From: Nitrospiraceae bacterium
GTDB lineage: Bacteria > Nitrospirota > Thermodesulfovibrionia > UBA6902
NCBI GenBank assembly: GCA_020356065.1
Contig: CP070632.1
Location: forward strand, 1,869,254 to 1,903,060
DNA length: 33,807 nucleotides
Direction of reading: 5' to 3'
The stretch's first letter is position 1. The number at the start of each line of letters is the position of its first letter. The notes beneath the pieces were generated by a model, which saw nothing but the letters and a program-made list of their open reading frames with translations, did no database searches and was not told the DNA's origin. A program made the translations under genes and the position numbers. Below are positions 15,268 to 23,175 of the stretch, piece by piece.

Positions 15268-16905
15268 TCAAACCTGTGTCGGTAATAATATTTTAAATAC
15301 TGCCCCTGCGCCTTCACCTTCAGACTCGACCTCAATCTTTCCGCCATGTTCCTCAATGATCTTCTGGGCAATTGACAGACCGAGACCAGTTCCCTTTTCT
15401 TTAGTTGTATAAAAGGGATAAAAAATCTTGTCTATTTCATCATGATTAATGCCTTTTCCGCTGTCCTGAAAAACAACTTCCACAGCATTGCCATTTCCGG
15501 ATGTACGAATATCTATACTGCCTCTGTCAGAAACCGCATCCATGGCATTCACTCCAAGGTTCCAGAACACCTGCTTCAACTGTCTGGCGTCTCCTTTAAT
15601 AACCCGATCTCCTTCCAGCCTAGCTGATATTGTAACATGATCATTATTTGCTCCTGAACTGTTCATCAATGTAACAATTTCACGGAGAGACTGGTTCAGA
15701 TCATACTCTTCCTTATGCAGTTCCCGGGGCCGTGCGTACAGCAGAAAATCGGTTACTATCCCGTTCAGCCTGTCCATTTCTGAAAGCGCTATGCCCATAA
15801 GACGGTCAGCATGTTCCTCTGAGACCTTTTTGCCCTTCAGCATCTCAATAGAACCTTTCAGGGAGGCCAATGGATTTCTCAATTCATGGGCGATGGATGC
15901 AGACAACTCACCAATAAATGCCCACTTTTCTTTTCTCTTTACTTCAGCCTCCATTGCCTTCAGCTCGGTCAGGTCCTGAAAAATACCAATCAGCCCTATT
16001 TCCTCTCCTGAACTGTCCTTCAGCTTGGAGATCCTCATCCCAACCGGAAACGTCCTGCCGTCCTTTTTTATTTCTCCCTCGACCCTGTCAAGATGGTCTT
16101 TGAAATTACGCAAAAAGGGGAATATTTCTTCGGGCTTTTTGCCCGCTACGTCATCAAGGGTACGGCTTGTTATTTCCTGGGCTGAACTGTTAAATGATAT
16201 AATCCTGTTGTGCAGGTCTGTAGTAAATATGCCGCTCGGCATGCTTTCTATTACATACTTATTGAATGCCTTAAGATCGCTTAATACGGCATCCCTTTCT
16301 TCCAGACGTTTTGTCGCCCTGTGAAGTTTGTTAGAAAGATATCCGCTCAGGTATGCAATGAGATAAAATGCAGTAATATTGGCGAATATATTGTAAAAAT
16401 AATCCTTCTCTGTAAACACGGCGTCAGTGTTGATCCTTATGATGTCGTAGAATTGCAGATCTATTAACACACCATATAGCAAGCTGCTGAATGTTGCGGT
16501 AATATAGCAGGAGCGGCGGCCCAGAACAATGGCAGCCGCAATGATACTCAGAGGAAACAAAAATGAAAACATGCTCTCAATACCGCCCGTTATATAAATC
16601 AATATTACCTCAGCCGTAACATCAATAAAAATCTGCACGTAGGCAAAGGCTTTAAAGGCATTCAGGAGATGTACCTGAGAATAATCAGGTTTTTTTGATT
16701 TATACAGCTTTTTAATTGTGCCTAATGTAACCGCGTAACATATGGTAAGGAAATAAAGTGCAGCAATAAGATAAGAATAATACTCCGGATGGGGCAGCTT
16801 ATCGTAGCCAATCTGGAAAATATAAATTGACCCGAGCAGCAGTGTTACGACTATTGCTCTCACATAAATAAGAGCGCTGACTCTGTTTTCCAGTTCCTCA
16901 ATCAT
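15268..16905 (-). CDS. pilS: Sensor histidine kinase with six membrane helices, PilS-like
   Basis: The 545-residue protein starts with about six hydrophobic segments (residues 10-190, including ALIYVRAIVVTLLLGSIYIF and FSFLFPLSIIAAAIVLG), the layout of PilS kinases. A cytoplasmic PAS domain (about 210-320; FTTDLHNRIISFNSSAQEI) follows. The dimerisation helix carries the phosphorylated His340 in SIAHELRNPLASLKGSIEML, and the ATPase domain has the N box (WNLGVNAMDAV), DSGKGI and GTGLGLSIAQKI. It autophosphorylates and should pass phosphate to the receiver gene 21 bases downstream. The separation from pilC by 355 bases and a hairpin suggests its own promoter. The signal is unknown; in Pseudomonas the PilS helices read pilin levels. 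Confidence 0.85.
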   Translation of the reverse strand: MIEELENRVSALIYVRAIVVTLLLGSIYIFQIGYDKLPHPEYYSYLIAALYFLTICYAVTLGTIKKLYKSKKPDYSQVHLLNAFKAFAYVQIFIDVTAEVILIYITGGIESMFSFLFPLSIIAAAIVLGRRSCYITATFSSLLYGVLIDLQFYDIIRINTDAVFTEKDYFYNIFANITAFYLIAYLSGYLSNKLHRATKRLEERDAVLSDLKAFNKYVIESMPSGIFTTDLHNRIISFNSSAQEITSRTLDDVAGKKPEEIFPFLRNFKDHLDRVEGEIKKDGRTFPVGMRISKLKDSSGEEIGLIGIFQDLTELKAMEAEVKRKEKWAFIGELSASIAHELRNPLASLKGSIEMLKGKKVSEEHADRLMGIALSEMDRLNGIVTDFLLYARPRELHKEEYDLNQSLREIVTLMNSSGANNDHVTISARLEGDRVIKGDARQLKQVFWNLGVNAMDAVSDRGSIDIRTSGNGNAVEVVFQDSGKGINHDEIDKIFYPFYTTKEKGTGLGLSIAQKIIEEHGGKIEVESEGEGAGAVFKILLPTQV

Positions 16906-17260
16906 GAGACAAATAGAAATTCGTGATTAATGTTTCAGCATTCATGGTATGAAGAATGACAATGATGGATTATTCTGATTTTGTTTTCCATTACCGGATC
17001 CATCTACACCACCTTATTTATTCATATGTGAGCCGTGGAGGCAGGCATTAAAAAAAGTTTTAAATACGGCACAATGCAGGAGGATATGATCAATCTTAGC
17101 ACTACATCAACATTCGAAGTGTGTGCTGACGTTCTGCTGTGAAACTCTCTCCCCATACTCTTTTTAAGACTTGCCTCCATGGCTGTGTAAATAATCTGAA
17201 CTAAACATAACAGGCCCAGTTTACAGAGTAAACTGGGCCCCGTGATTCGCCGACAAGGCA
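16906..17260. other. Intergenic region between pilC and pilS
   Basis: These 355 bases hold the pilC-distal hairpin (17213-17239) and presumably the pilS promoter on the minus strand. An 80-codon minus-strand frame across 17022-17264 runs through the hairpin and looks non-coding. A plus-strand AGGAGG-AT-ATG at 17078-17088 leads only to an 18-codon frame. Confidence 0.5.
17213..17239 (-). terminator. Hairpin after pilC
   Basis: GGCCCAGTTTA (17213-17223) and TAAACTGGGCC (17229-17239) form a perfect 11-bp stem with a 5-base loop, 21 bases past the pilC stop on the minus strand. The following minus-strand bases (TGTTATGTTTAG) are only moderately T-rich, so it may terminate or simply protect the 3' end. 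Confidence 0.7.
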
Positions 17261-18466
17261 TCACTTTACAAGCGTTATAAGTTTGAATATGGGCAGATAC
17301 ATTGCAACTACGATAAAACCAATCGTCCCCCCGAGAAAAACCATGAGCACCGGTTCTATCATTGAGGTCAGGTTAGACACTGCTATATCAACCTCATCAT
17401 CATAGAAGTCTGCAATTTTCTCCAGCATACTATCCAGGGCTCCTGTCGATTCTCCAACAGCTATCATCTGGGTTACCATGGGAGGAAAGACTTTTGCTTC
17501 TGAAAGAGGTTCTGCAATTGTCTTACCTTCTGAAACTCCCTTCCTGACAGACAGCACAGATTCTTCTACAACCTTGTTACCTGCTGTTTTTGCGGTTATA
17601 TTCAATCCATCAAGAATCGGCACTCCACTGCTGATGAGCGTTCCAAGTGTCCTGGTGAACTTTGCAACTGCCACTTTTTTGAACAGGATACCCACGATGG
17701 GCAACTTCAGGATAGTACTGTCGATAACCTTTCTTCCACGCTCGGTCTTTTTGAACTGCATGATGAATACGACCATCGCAACTATGCCCGCGAGAACGGT
17801 GAGCCCTCCCTTTCCCCCAAGGAAATCACTGGCGTCAATAATGATCTGGGTTGGCAGAGGCAGACTGCCGCCAAGGGTTTCAAACATCTTCCCAAAGGTG
17901 GGCACAACAAAAACCATAATTATTACTATAACCAGTATAGCAACTGTTATGACCACTGACGGGTAGACCATGGCCCCTTTTACTTTTCTTTTCAGGTTCT
18001 GGGCTTTTTCAATGTAGGTAGCAAGTCTCACCAGGATGGTGTCAAGTATACCGCCTGCCTCTCCTGCGGCAACCATGTTTGAGTAGAGATCTGAAAATAC
18101 CTTTGGATGTTTTTTCAGGGCATCAGCAAAGGTAGAGCCGCCTTCAACATCATTCTTAATCTCACCTATTATCTTGGCGAATGCCTTGTTTTCGGTTTGT
18201 TGAGACAGGATTTCGAGTGCCTGAACAAGAGGGAGACCTGCCCCGATCATAGTTGAAAACTGTCTTGTAAAGATAACCAAATCTTTGTCCTTTACACTGC
18301 CCCCGAAAGACGTAAAAAGAGATGCTGGTTTTTTAGATACGGATTTGGGAATGATCTTCTGTTTTCTCAGATACGCCTTTACTTCCTGATCAGACTTTGC
18401 TGTTATTTCACCCTTGACAATATCTCCATTCTGTGCTTTTCCGGACCATTTATAGACTGTAGACAT
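17261..18466 (-). CDS. pilC: Type IV pilus inner-membrane platform protein PilC
   Basis: PilC is the inner-membrane platform on which the PilB and PilT motors act. The 401-residue length is typical. The N-terminal region (STVYKWSGKAQNGDIVKGEI...) is followed by two T2SS-F cytoplasmic helical bundles. The first is FTRQFSTMIGAGLPLVQALEIL, and the second is FTRTLGTLISSGVPILDGL; both carry the conserved G-x-P turn. Three hydrophobic segments are seen: about residues 170-195, 215-235 and the C-terminal TSMIEPVLMVFLGGTIGFIV stretch, whose EP motif is universal. It begins 6 bases after pilT, so the two are co-translated. Confidence 0.96.
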   Translation of the reverse strand: MSTVYKWSGKAQNGDIVKGEITAKSDQEVKAYLRKQKIIPKSVSKKPASLFTSFGGSVKDKDLVIFTRQFSTMIGAGLPLVQALEILSQQTENKAFAKIIGEIKNDVEGGSTFADALKKHPKVFSDLYSNMVAAGEAGGILDTILVRLATYIEKAQNLKRKVKGAMVYPSVVITVAILVIVIIMVFVVPTFGKMFETLGGSLPLPTQIIIDASDFLGGKGGLTVLAGIVAMVVFIMQFKKTERGRKVIDSTILKLPIVGILFKKVAVAKFTRTLGTLISSGVPILDGLNITAKTAGNKVVEESVLSVRKGVSEGKTIAEPLSEAKVFPPMVTQMIAVGESTGALDSMLEKIADFYDDEVDIAVSNLTSMIEPVLMVFLGGTIGFIVVAMYLPIFKLITLVK

Positions 18467-18472
18467 TTTATG

Positions 18473-19555
18473 TTATCCTCTGACTGTAGCGCCTTTTCGC
18501 TGTATCATGTTCAACAGCTCATCAGGCATAGTTGATTTACCCAGGGCATCTTCATATGAAAGCTCCCCGTTTCTGTAAAGTTCATATAGTGATTGATTCA
18601 TCGTCTGCATCCCAAACTTTGACTGCCCTGTCTGCATCATTGAATATATCTGGTGCGTCTTATCTTCTCTAATAAGGTTTCTGATCGCAGGAGTTGGAAT
18701 AAATATCTCTGTTGCCAGGACTCTGCCCCTGCCATTCTTTTTTGGAATGAGCTGCTGGGCTATAATCCCTTCAAGCACAAAAGAAAGCTGAATCCTTATC
18801 TGCTCCTGCTGATTAGAGGGAAAGACATCAATGATACGGTTGATGGTCTGCACCGCAGTATTAGTATGCAACGTTGCAAATGTAAGATGTCCCGTCTCAG
18901 ACACAGTAAGTGCTGCCTCTATTGTTTCAAGGTCCCTCATTTCACCGATAAGCACAATATCCGGGTCCTGCCGCAGGACATATCTCAACGCATCCTTAAA
19001 TGATGTTGTATCTGAATTTACTTCTCTCTGATTGACAAGGCATTTTTTATGGGAATGCAGATATTCGATCGGATCTTCAACCGTCATTATGTGTTCACTG
19101 CGCTCCGAGTTTATCTTGTCGATCATGGCTGCAAGAGTTGAGGACTTTCCGCTTCCTGTGGGACCGGTTACAAGCACTAATCCCCTCGGTTTCTTTGCAA
19201 GGTTCTGAACAGACTCCGATAATCCAAGATCCCTGAATGATCTGATCTCAAATGGGATCATTCTGAATGCCCCGCCTACGGCACCACGCTGCATAAATAT
19301 GTTGGCCCTGAACCTGCTCATTCCCTTCACACCAAAGGACAGGTCAAGTTCATTATGCTCTTCAAATTTATGCTTCTGGGTATCCGTGAGAATGCTGTAA
19401 CACAAGCTCTTGGTTTCAGCAGGAGTAAGGGGTTCACTTCCAATAGATTTAAGACTTCCATGGACCCTTACTCTGGGAGGGGAGCCTGTTGTAATATGAA
19501 GATCCGAAGCCTCATGGTCCAGCATCTGTTTTAATAAATCGTATAAACTTGACAT
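18473..19555 (-). CDS. pilT: Twitching motility retraction ATPase PilT
   Basis: PilT is a hexameric ATPase that depolymerises pili, powering retraction, twitching and DNA uptake. The 360-residue protein has an N-terminal PAS-like domain and Walker A GPTGSGKSST (131-140). The Asp box VEDPIEYLH, Walker B DIVLIGEMRDLETIE, the His box TFATLHTNTAVQTINRIID and the PilT-specific AIRNLIREDKTHQIYS motif follow. That last motif distinguishes PilT from the PilB and GspE assembly ATPases. It precedes pilC by 6 bases. A 217-base gap to pilB contains a CRP-like palindrome, suggesting pilT-pilC can be transcribed separately from pilB. The Shine-Dalgarno (AGAGGG) is close to the ATG. Confidence 0.97.
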   Translation of the reverse strand: MSSLYDLLKQMLDHEASDLHITTGSPPRVRVHGSLKSIGSEPLTPAETKSLCYSILTDTQKHKFEEHNELDLSFGVKGMSRFRANIFMQRGAVGGAFRMIPFEIRSFRDLGLSESVQNLAKKPRGLVLVTGPTGSGKSSTLAAMIDKINSERSEHIMTVEDPIEYLHSHKKCLVNQREVNSDTTSFKDALRYVLRQDPDIVLIGEMRDLETIEAALTVSETGHLTFATLHTNTAVQTINRIIDVFPSNQQEQIRIQLSFVLEGIIAQQLIPKKNGRGRVLATEIFIPTPAIRNLIREDKTHQIYSMMQTGQSKFGMQTMNQSLYELYRNGELSYEDALGKSTMPDELLNMIQRKGATVRG

Positions 19556-19640
19556 TACCCTCTATAATTCCCTTTCCAATTATCAGGCTACGTTAAATTA
19601 TCGGTTAAAAGCTCTGTATTCTTTAATCCTCTCTTTATCA

Positions 19641-19656
19641 TGTGATATGGATCACA
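19641..19656. promoter_or_regulatory. Perfect CRP/Vfr-type palindrome upstream of pilT
   Basis: TGTGATATGGATCACA is an exact TGTGA-N6-TCACA site, centred 93 bases upstream of the pilT start on the minus strand. A weak GATAAT hexamer lies at 19603-19598 on the minus strand, putting the site near -58. It is the only such match I found in the non-coding DNA of the window. Confidence 0.5.
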
Positions 19657-19772
19657 AAACTAAATCCATTATCCGAATCACGATATTAAAGTTATCGGAC
19701 ATACGCATGGGTTTCTTTAGCCCCCGGTTCATCATGTGCTTCAGACAACAAATATTTTTCATTCATCTGCGA

Positions 19773-21476
19773 TCAGTCCCCGAAGGTAACCCTTAATACT
19801 TCCTCAAGGGTGGTAATACCCTCTTTAATTTTTGTCAGCCCGCTCATTCTTAATGTTTTCATGCCCAACCTGACGGCCGTTTTTTTAATATCCGATGTCG
19901 TTGCTCCCTTGACTATCATATCCTTTATTTCTTCTTTAACCGGCATCACTTCATACAGGGCAATTCTTCCCTTATAGCCGGTGTCACCACATGCAGAACA
20001 TCCCTTCCCCTTGTAGCATTTAAAATTGCCCGCTTCATCCTCTGTGAATCCTGCGTTAATAAGTGCAGAAACAGGAATTTCCTCTTCTTCCTTGCAATGC
20101 TCACATATCTTTCTGCACAGTCTCTGGGCAAGGATAAGCAGAACTGATGCTGATACAAGAAAGGGCTCTATTCCCATATTCAGAAGTCTTGATACTGTGC
20201 TGGGGGCATCATTGGTATGTAGTGTGCTGAGTACCAGATGGCCTGTCAGAGCAGCCTTGACAGCAATCTCGGCAGTCTCAAAATCCCTGATCTCACCAAC
20301 CATAACAATATCAGGGTCCTGCCTGAGAAATGATCTTAAAGCAGCTGCAAATGAAAGACCGATATCATCTCTGACATGCACCTGATTTATCCCGTTAAGA
20401 TTGTATTCAACAGGATCTTCGGCAGTCATGATATTCACATCAACCTTGTTCACTGTGCTCAATGCAGAATACAGCGATGTGGTCTTACCGCTACCGGTCG
20501 GCCCTGTTACCAGAACCATACCAAATGGTGAATGTATGGCTTCTTCAAAATCCTCAAGCGCCTTCTGCTCAAAACCAAGTTTTGTCAGGTCAAGGTTGAG
20601 GTTACTCTTATCCAGTATCCTCATAACAATTTTTTCACCAAAGAGTGTCGGCAGTGTAGACACACGCAGATCAACAGCATTTCCCTTTATCCTCAGTTTG
20701 ATCCTGCCGTCCTGGGGGAGCCGCCTTTCAGATATATCCAGCTCTGACATAATCTTCATACGTGAAGAAAGTGCGGCCTTCATCTTTACCGGCGGCTGCA
20801 TAATGTCATAGAGAATGCCGTCCACCCGGTATCGTATCCGTAGCTCTTTTTCATACGGCTCAACATGAATATCACTTGCTCCTCTGCTTATAGCTTCTGC
20901 CAGTATAAGATTTACAAGCTTGACGATCGGCGCCTCTTCTCCTGCATTCTGGAGATCATTAACATCAATGTCATCCTCCTGCTCCTTTATGAGGTCCAGA
21001 TTGGAGTCATCAAGGCTGGCCATATCATCAACAACTGACTGAATGCCGTCAGTCTGTTCATAGTGTTTTTTGATCGCCTCCTTTACGGATGACTCTGTCG
21101 CAACAACAGGCTGTACATTGTAGCCTGTCATGAATTTAACATCGTCTATGGCAAAAACATTTGAGGGATCTATCATTGCGAGTTTAAGAGATGCTCCATT
21201 TTTTGATACAGGAAATATCTGATATTTATTGGCTACATCATAGGGCACAAACTTGATAATGGAGGGATCAATATCTTCGTGAGACAGGACAATAGAGGGC
21301 ACCCCGTATTGCTTGCTCAGAAATTCAACTAATGATTCTTCAGTCAAAAAACCCAGCTTGATAAGATTGGAACCGATGCGTCCACCGTCTTTTTTCTGCT
21401 GCTCAATGGCCTTAATCAACTGATCTTCTGTTATGAGATTATTATTTAATAAAATCTGTCCCAGCTTAGGAGCCAT
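19773..21476 (-). CDS. pilB: Type IV pilus assembly ATPase PilB
   Basis: PilB is the cytoplasmic hexameric motor that extends pili by driving pilin insertion through PilC. The 567-residue protein begins with a GspE/MshE-type N-terminal domain (MAPKLGQILLNNNLITEDQL; possible cyclic-di-GMP-binding MshEN repeats). It has a conserved ASDIHVEPYEKELRIRYRVDG strand, Walker A GPTGSGKT (325-332), DPDIVMVGEIRDFETAEIA and the LSTLHTNDAPSTVSRL His box. The C-terminal zinc site is CRKICEHC plus CKGKGCSACGDTGYKG. There is an acidic, low-complexity linker at about residues 150-180. It is the first gene of the minus-strand pil block and has its own 376-base upstream region. Confidence 0.96.
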   Translation of the reverse strand: MAPKLGQILLNNNLITEDQLIKAIEQQKKDGGRIGSNLIKLGFLTEESLVEFLSKQYGVPSIVLSHEDIDPSIIKFVPYDVANKYQIFPVSKNGASLKLAMIDPSNVFAIDDVKFMTGYNVQPVVATESSVKEAIKKHYEQTDGIQSVVDDMASLDDSNLDLIKEQEDDIDVNDLQNAGEEAPIVKLVNLILAEAISRGASDIHVEPYEKELRIRYRVDGILYDIMQPPVKMKAALSSRMKIMSELDISERRLPQDGRIKLRIKGNAVDLRVSTLPTLFGEKIVMRILDKSNLNLDLTKLGFEQKALEDFEEAIHSPFGMVLVTGPTGSGKTTSLYSALSTVNKVDVNIMTAEDPVEYNLNGINQVHVRDDIGLSFAAALRSFLRQDPDIVMVGEIRDFETAEIAVKAALTGHLVLSTLHTNDAPSTVSRLLNMGIEPFLVSASVLLILAQRLCRKICEHCKEEEEIPVSALINAGFTEDEAGNFKCYKGKGCSACGDTGYKGRIALYEVMPVKEEIKDMIVKGATTSDIKKTAVRLGMKTLRMSGLTKIKEGITTLEEVLRVTFGD

Positions 21477-21852
21477 TTATATCATTGCCCTCATATTCTG
21501 TTCTTATTAACATTCCGGAAAAGGCTAATAACACATCGTAAAAGTAAATAAATTCACTATATGTTTAATATTAATTCGGCAGATTTAAGAAAAACTGAAG
21601 GTGCGCAGGCTGAAGGGAATTAAATGCAATATTTAATACTTCATGAAACGAGACAGGCATGTTAAAAACCTATTCATCGTTCCCTTAGTGATAAATATTC
21701 AAAACACTATGCAAAATATGTTCGTTTATCAGCGAAGATGTATATCATCAATCTGATTGCATTCAATACATTTATTTGTATGTCTGTCTTGATGATTATA
21801 TGAGAATAATACATTTTACATATAAATCAGACAATATGAGTTGAGCATTGTC
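21477..21852. other. Intergenic region between the DUF4380 gene and pilB
   Basis: These 376 AT-rich bases lie upstream of pilB and downstream of the DUF4380 gene on the minus strand. I see no gene, no strong terminator, no sigma-54 -24/-12 pair and no recognisable cyclic-di-GMP riboswitch. Confidence 0.5.
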
Positions 21853-22767
21853 TCAGATCAGATCCGGGACAATGCCTTTCAGAGTTTTTGCAATATCATC
21901 TTCATCATCAGCAGGCATATTGATATTTTCAAAAAGTTCCCACGACTCTTCATGATCGATGTCTTCACCCGGCTTAAGCAGCGTTAACGGAGAAAGCGAT
22001 TCCATCTCGAGCATAAAGTGATTGGTATATGTTTCGTATGAAACTCCGAAATCAGGATACAGGGCATTTTTGATATGAGCGTGTTTTTTTAGAAAAAGAT
22101 TATTGCTGTTAAAATAGACCGCCCATCCATTTTTATTTGATACCCCAATTTTTAAAGGACGCTGCACCGCATTATCCTGACGCAGAATAATAAATTTTCC
22201 GCCCAGTGTCATCCGGCTGTCATCCAGCCTTGTATACGGCCAGAGCGCAATATTTCTGTTTGGCAGGAGGCCCTTGTTCTTCCGGATATGCGGTATGACT
22301 TCCTTGCCTCCTGCCTTCATTACTGTTATGGCCCAGACAGAGAGTTCAATTTTTTTATGTCCGTCGTTGGTTAACCTGTGATTAACAGTCACATGGGAAC
22401 CTGTTGATGCAAGTGTAATATGCATCTCTTTTATTACCTTTGTATCAGGACCTGCTTTCTGTTTTACCGTGATTCCATTTTCAACTTCTTCCCAGCTCAC
22501 AGGCACATTGTCAGGCTCATACGTCCTTACCCTTGATTCAGGACTGATCCATAAGCGATGCCCTCCATACATCCTCCATTCATTGCCCCGGGTCAGCCCT
22601 ATCTGGGACTTAATTTCACACAGTTCATTGTCCTGTCCATGAAAACCATATCGTATGATGCGCGGGCCCACATCTGTTGTCACGACCAGATCCACAACAT
22701 CATTTGAAATATATACACAGTTTTCCCAGCCACCGTAGGGTTTTTTCTGCAGTTTTACTTTTGACAT
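21853..22767 (-). CDS. DUF4380 family protein with mutarotase-like fold, function unknown
   Basis: The 304-residue product contains the pattern of the DUF4380 family. It has an N-terminal YGGWENCVYISNDVVDLVVT strand, DVGPRIIRYGF, EWRMYGGHRLWISPE with the invariant YGGHRLW core, TYEPDNVPV, a central LSVWAITVMKAGG segment, and ENI near the end. These proteins resemble galactose mutarotase or beta-sandwich sugar-binding folds, and the His and Glu of GGHRLW...SPE could mark an active site, but no reaction has been assigned. There is no signal peptide. A GGAGGGAC Shine-Dalgarno precedes the ATG. Its neighbours (pilB downstream, nrdJ divergent) give no hint of its role. Confidence 0.75.
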   Translation of the reverse strand: MSKVKLQKKPYGGWENCVYISNDVVDLVVTTDVGPRIIRYGFHGQDNELCEIKSQIGLTRGNEWRMYGGHRLWISPESRVRTYEPDNVPVSWEEVENGITVKQKAGPDTKVIKEMHITLASTGSHVTVNHRLTNDGHKKIELSVWAITVMKAGGKEVIPHIRKNKGLLPNRNIALWPYTRLDDSRMTLGGKFIILRQDNAVQRPLKIGVSNKNGWAVYFNSNNLFLKKHAHIKNALYPDFGVSYETYTNHFMLEMESLSPLTLLKPGEDIDHEESWELFENINMPADDEDDIAKTLKGIVPDLI

Positions 22768-23008
22768 TCAGTCCCTCCAGAAGCACATTGCTTCCCTGAT
22801 TATAGACTATTGATAACCTCAAGGGGCAGATGGCCGGGCCTGCCTGTGTGCTGGTATGCATGTTTTAACATTCATATTGCCTTCTGAAATTCTATGATCC
22901 CGGATTCCATACCATGATTTCATTAACAATTCATTCACCCTGTTTGCACAGCAAAACACGATTAAAATCAACAACTTTTCTTTATCGGCTTTTTATTTCG
23001 TTTTCCTC

Positions 23009-23037
23009 TTGACATATACAAGATATTGTGGTTTAAT
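23009..23037 (+). promoter_or_regulatory. Sigma-70 promoter for nrdJ
   Basis: TTGACA (23009-23014), a 17-base spacer and TTTAAT (23032-23037) make a near-consensus promoter. Transcription should start near 23044, about 130 bases before the nrdJ ATG. Confidence 0.75.
23016..23031. promoter_or_regulatory. NrdR-box-like site between the -35 and -10
   Basis: ATACAAGATATTGTGG matches, in reverse complement, the NrdR consensus ACACWATATNTWGTGT at 14 of 16 positions. NrdR is the zinc-finger/ATP-cone repressor of ribonucleotide reductase genes. Its position inside the promoter fits repression. NrdR boxes usually come in pairs about 31 bases apart, and no good second copy is seen. Confidence 0.55.
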
Positions 23038-23043
23038 TTCTTA

Positions 23044-23070
23044 GCTACTCTAAATAGAGTAGCTTTTTTT
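23044..23070 (+). other. Stem-loop plus T-run at the predicted 5' end of the nrdJ transcript
   Basis: GCTACTCT (23044-23051) and AGAGTAGC (23056-23063) form a perfect 8-bp stem with an AAAT loop, followed by seven T. It has terminator shape but begins at about +1 of the promoter. It is therefore either a 5' stabilising hairpin, a very early attenuator, or a terminator protecting against upstream transcription. Confidence 0.6.
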
Positions 23071-23175
23071 ATTTATGCATGTTTAAGACAGTTAATTCAA
23101 TTGAAGTGGTTGAATAATAAAATCAATCTATTTAATAATCATTAAGAGAGCTATAATATAACTAAGGGAGGAATC

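Larger units (their letters stand above)
22768..23175. other. Divergent intergenic region between the DUF4380 gene and nrdJ
   Basis: About 400 bases. The nrdJ-proximal part carries a promoter with an NrdR-like box and a 5'-end hairpin, listed separately. The remaining 240 bases next to the DUF4380 start are AT-rich with no clear structure. No cobalamin riboswitch is recognisable, although nrdJ encodes a B12-dependent enzyme. Confidence 0.55.

Noticed and set aside
17078-17142. AGGAGG followed by ATG on the plus strand
   Set aside because: Only an 18-codon frame follows, with a spacing of two bases; it is not a convincing gene.
17022-17264. 80-codon minus-strand frame after pilC
   Set aside because: It runs straight through the post-pilC hairpin and has no recognisable composition or start signal.
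22768-23175. Cobalamin riboswitch upstream of nrdJ
   Set aside because: The predicted leader is about 130 bases and lacks the B12-box (GCCACTG-type) sequence.
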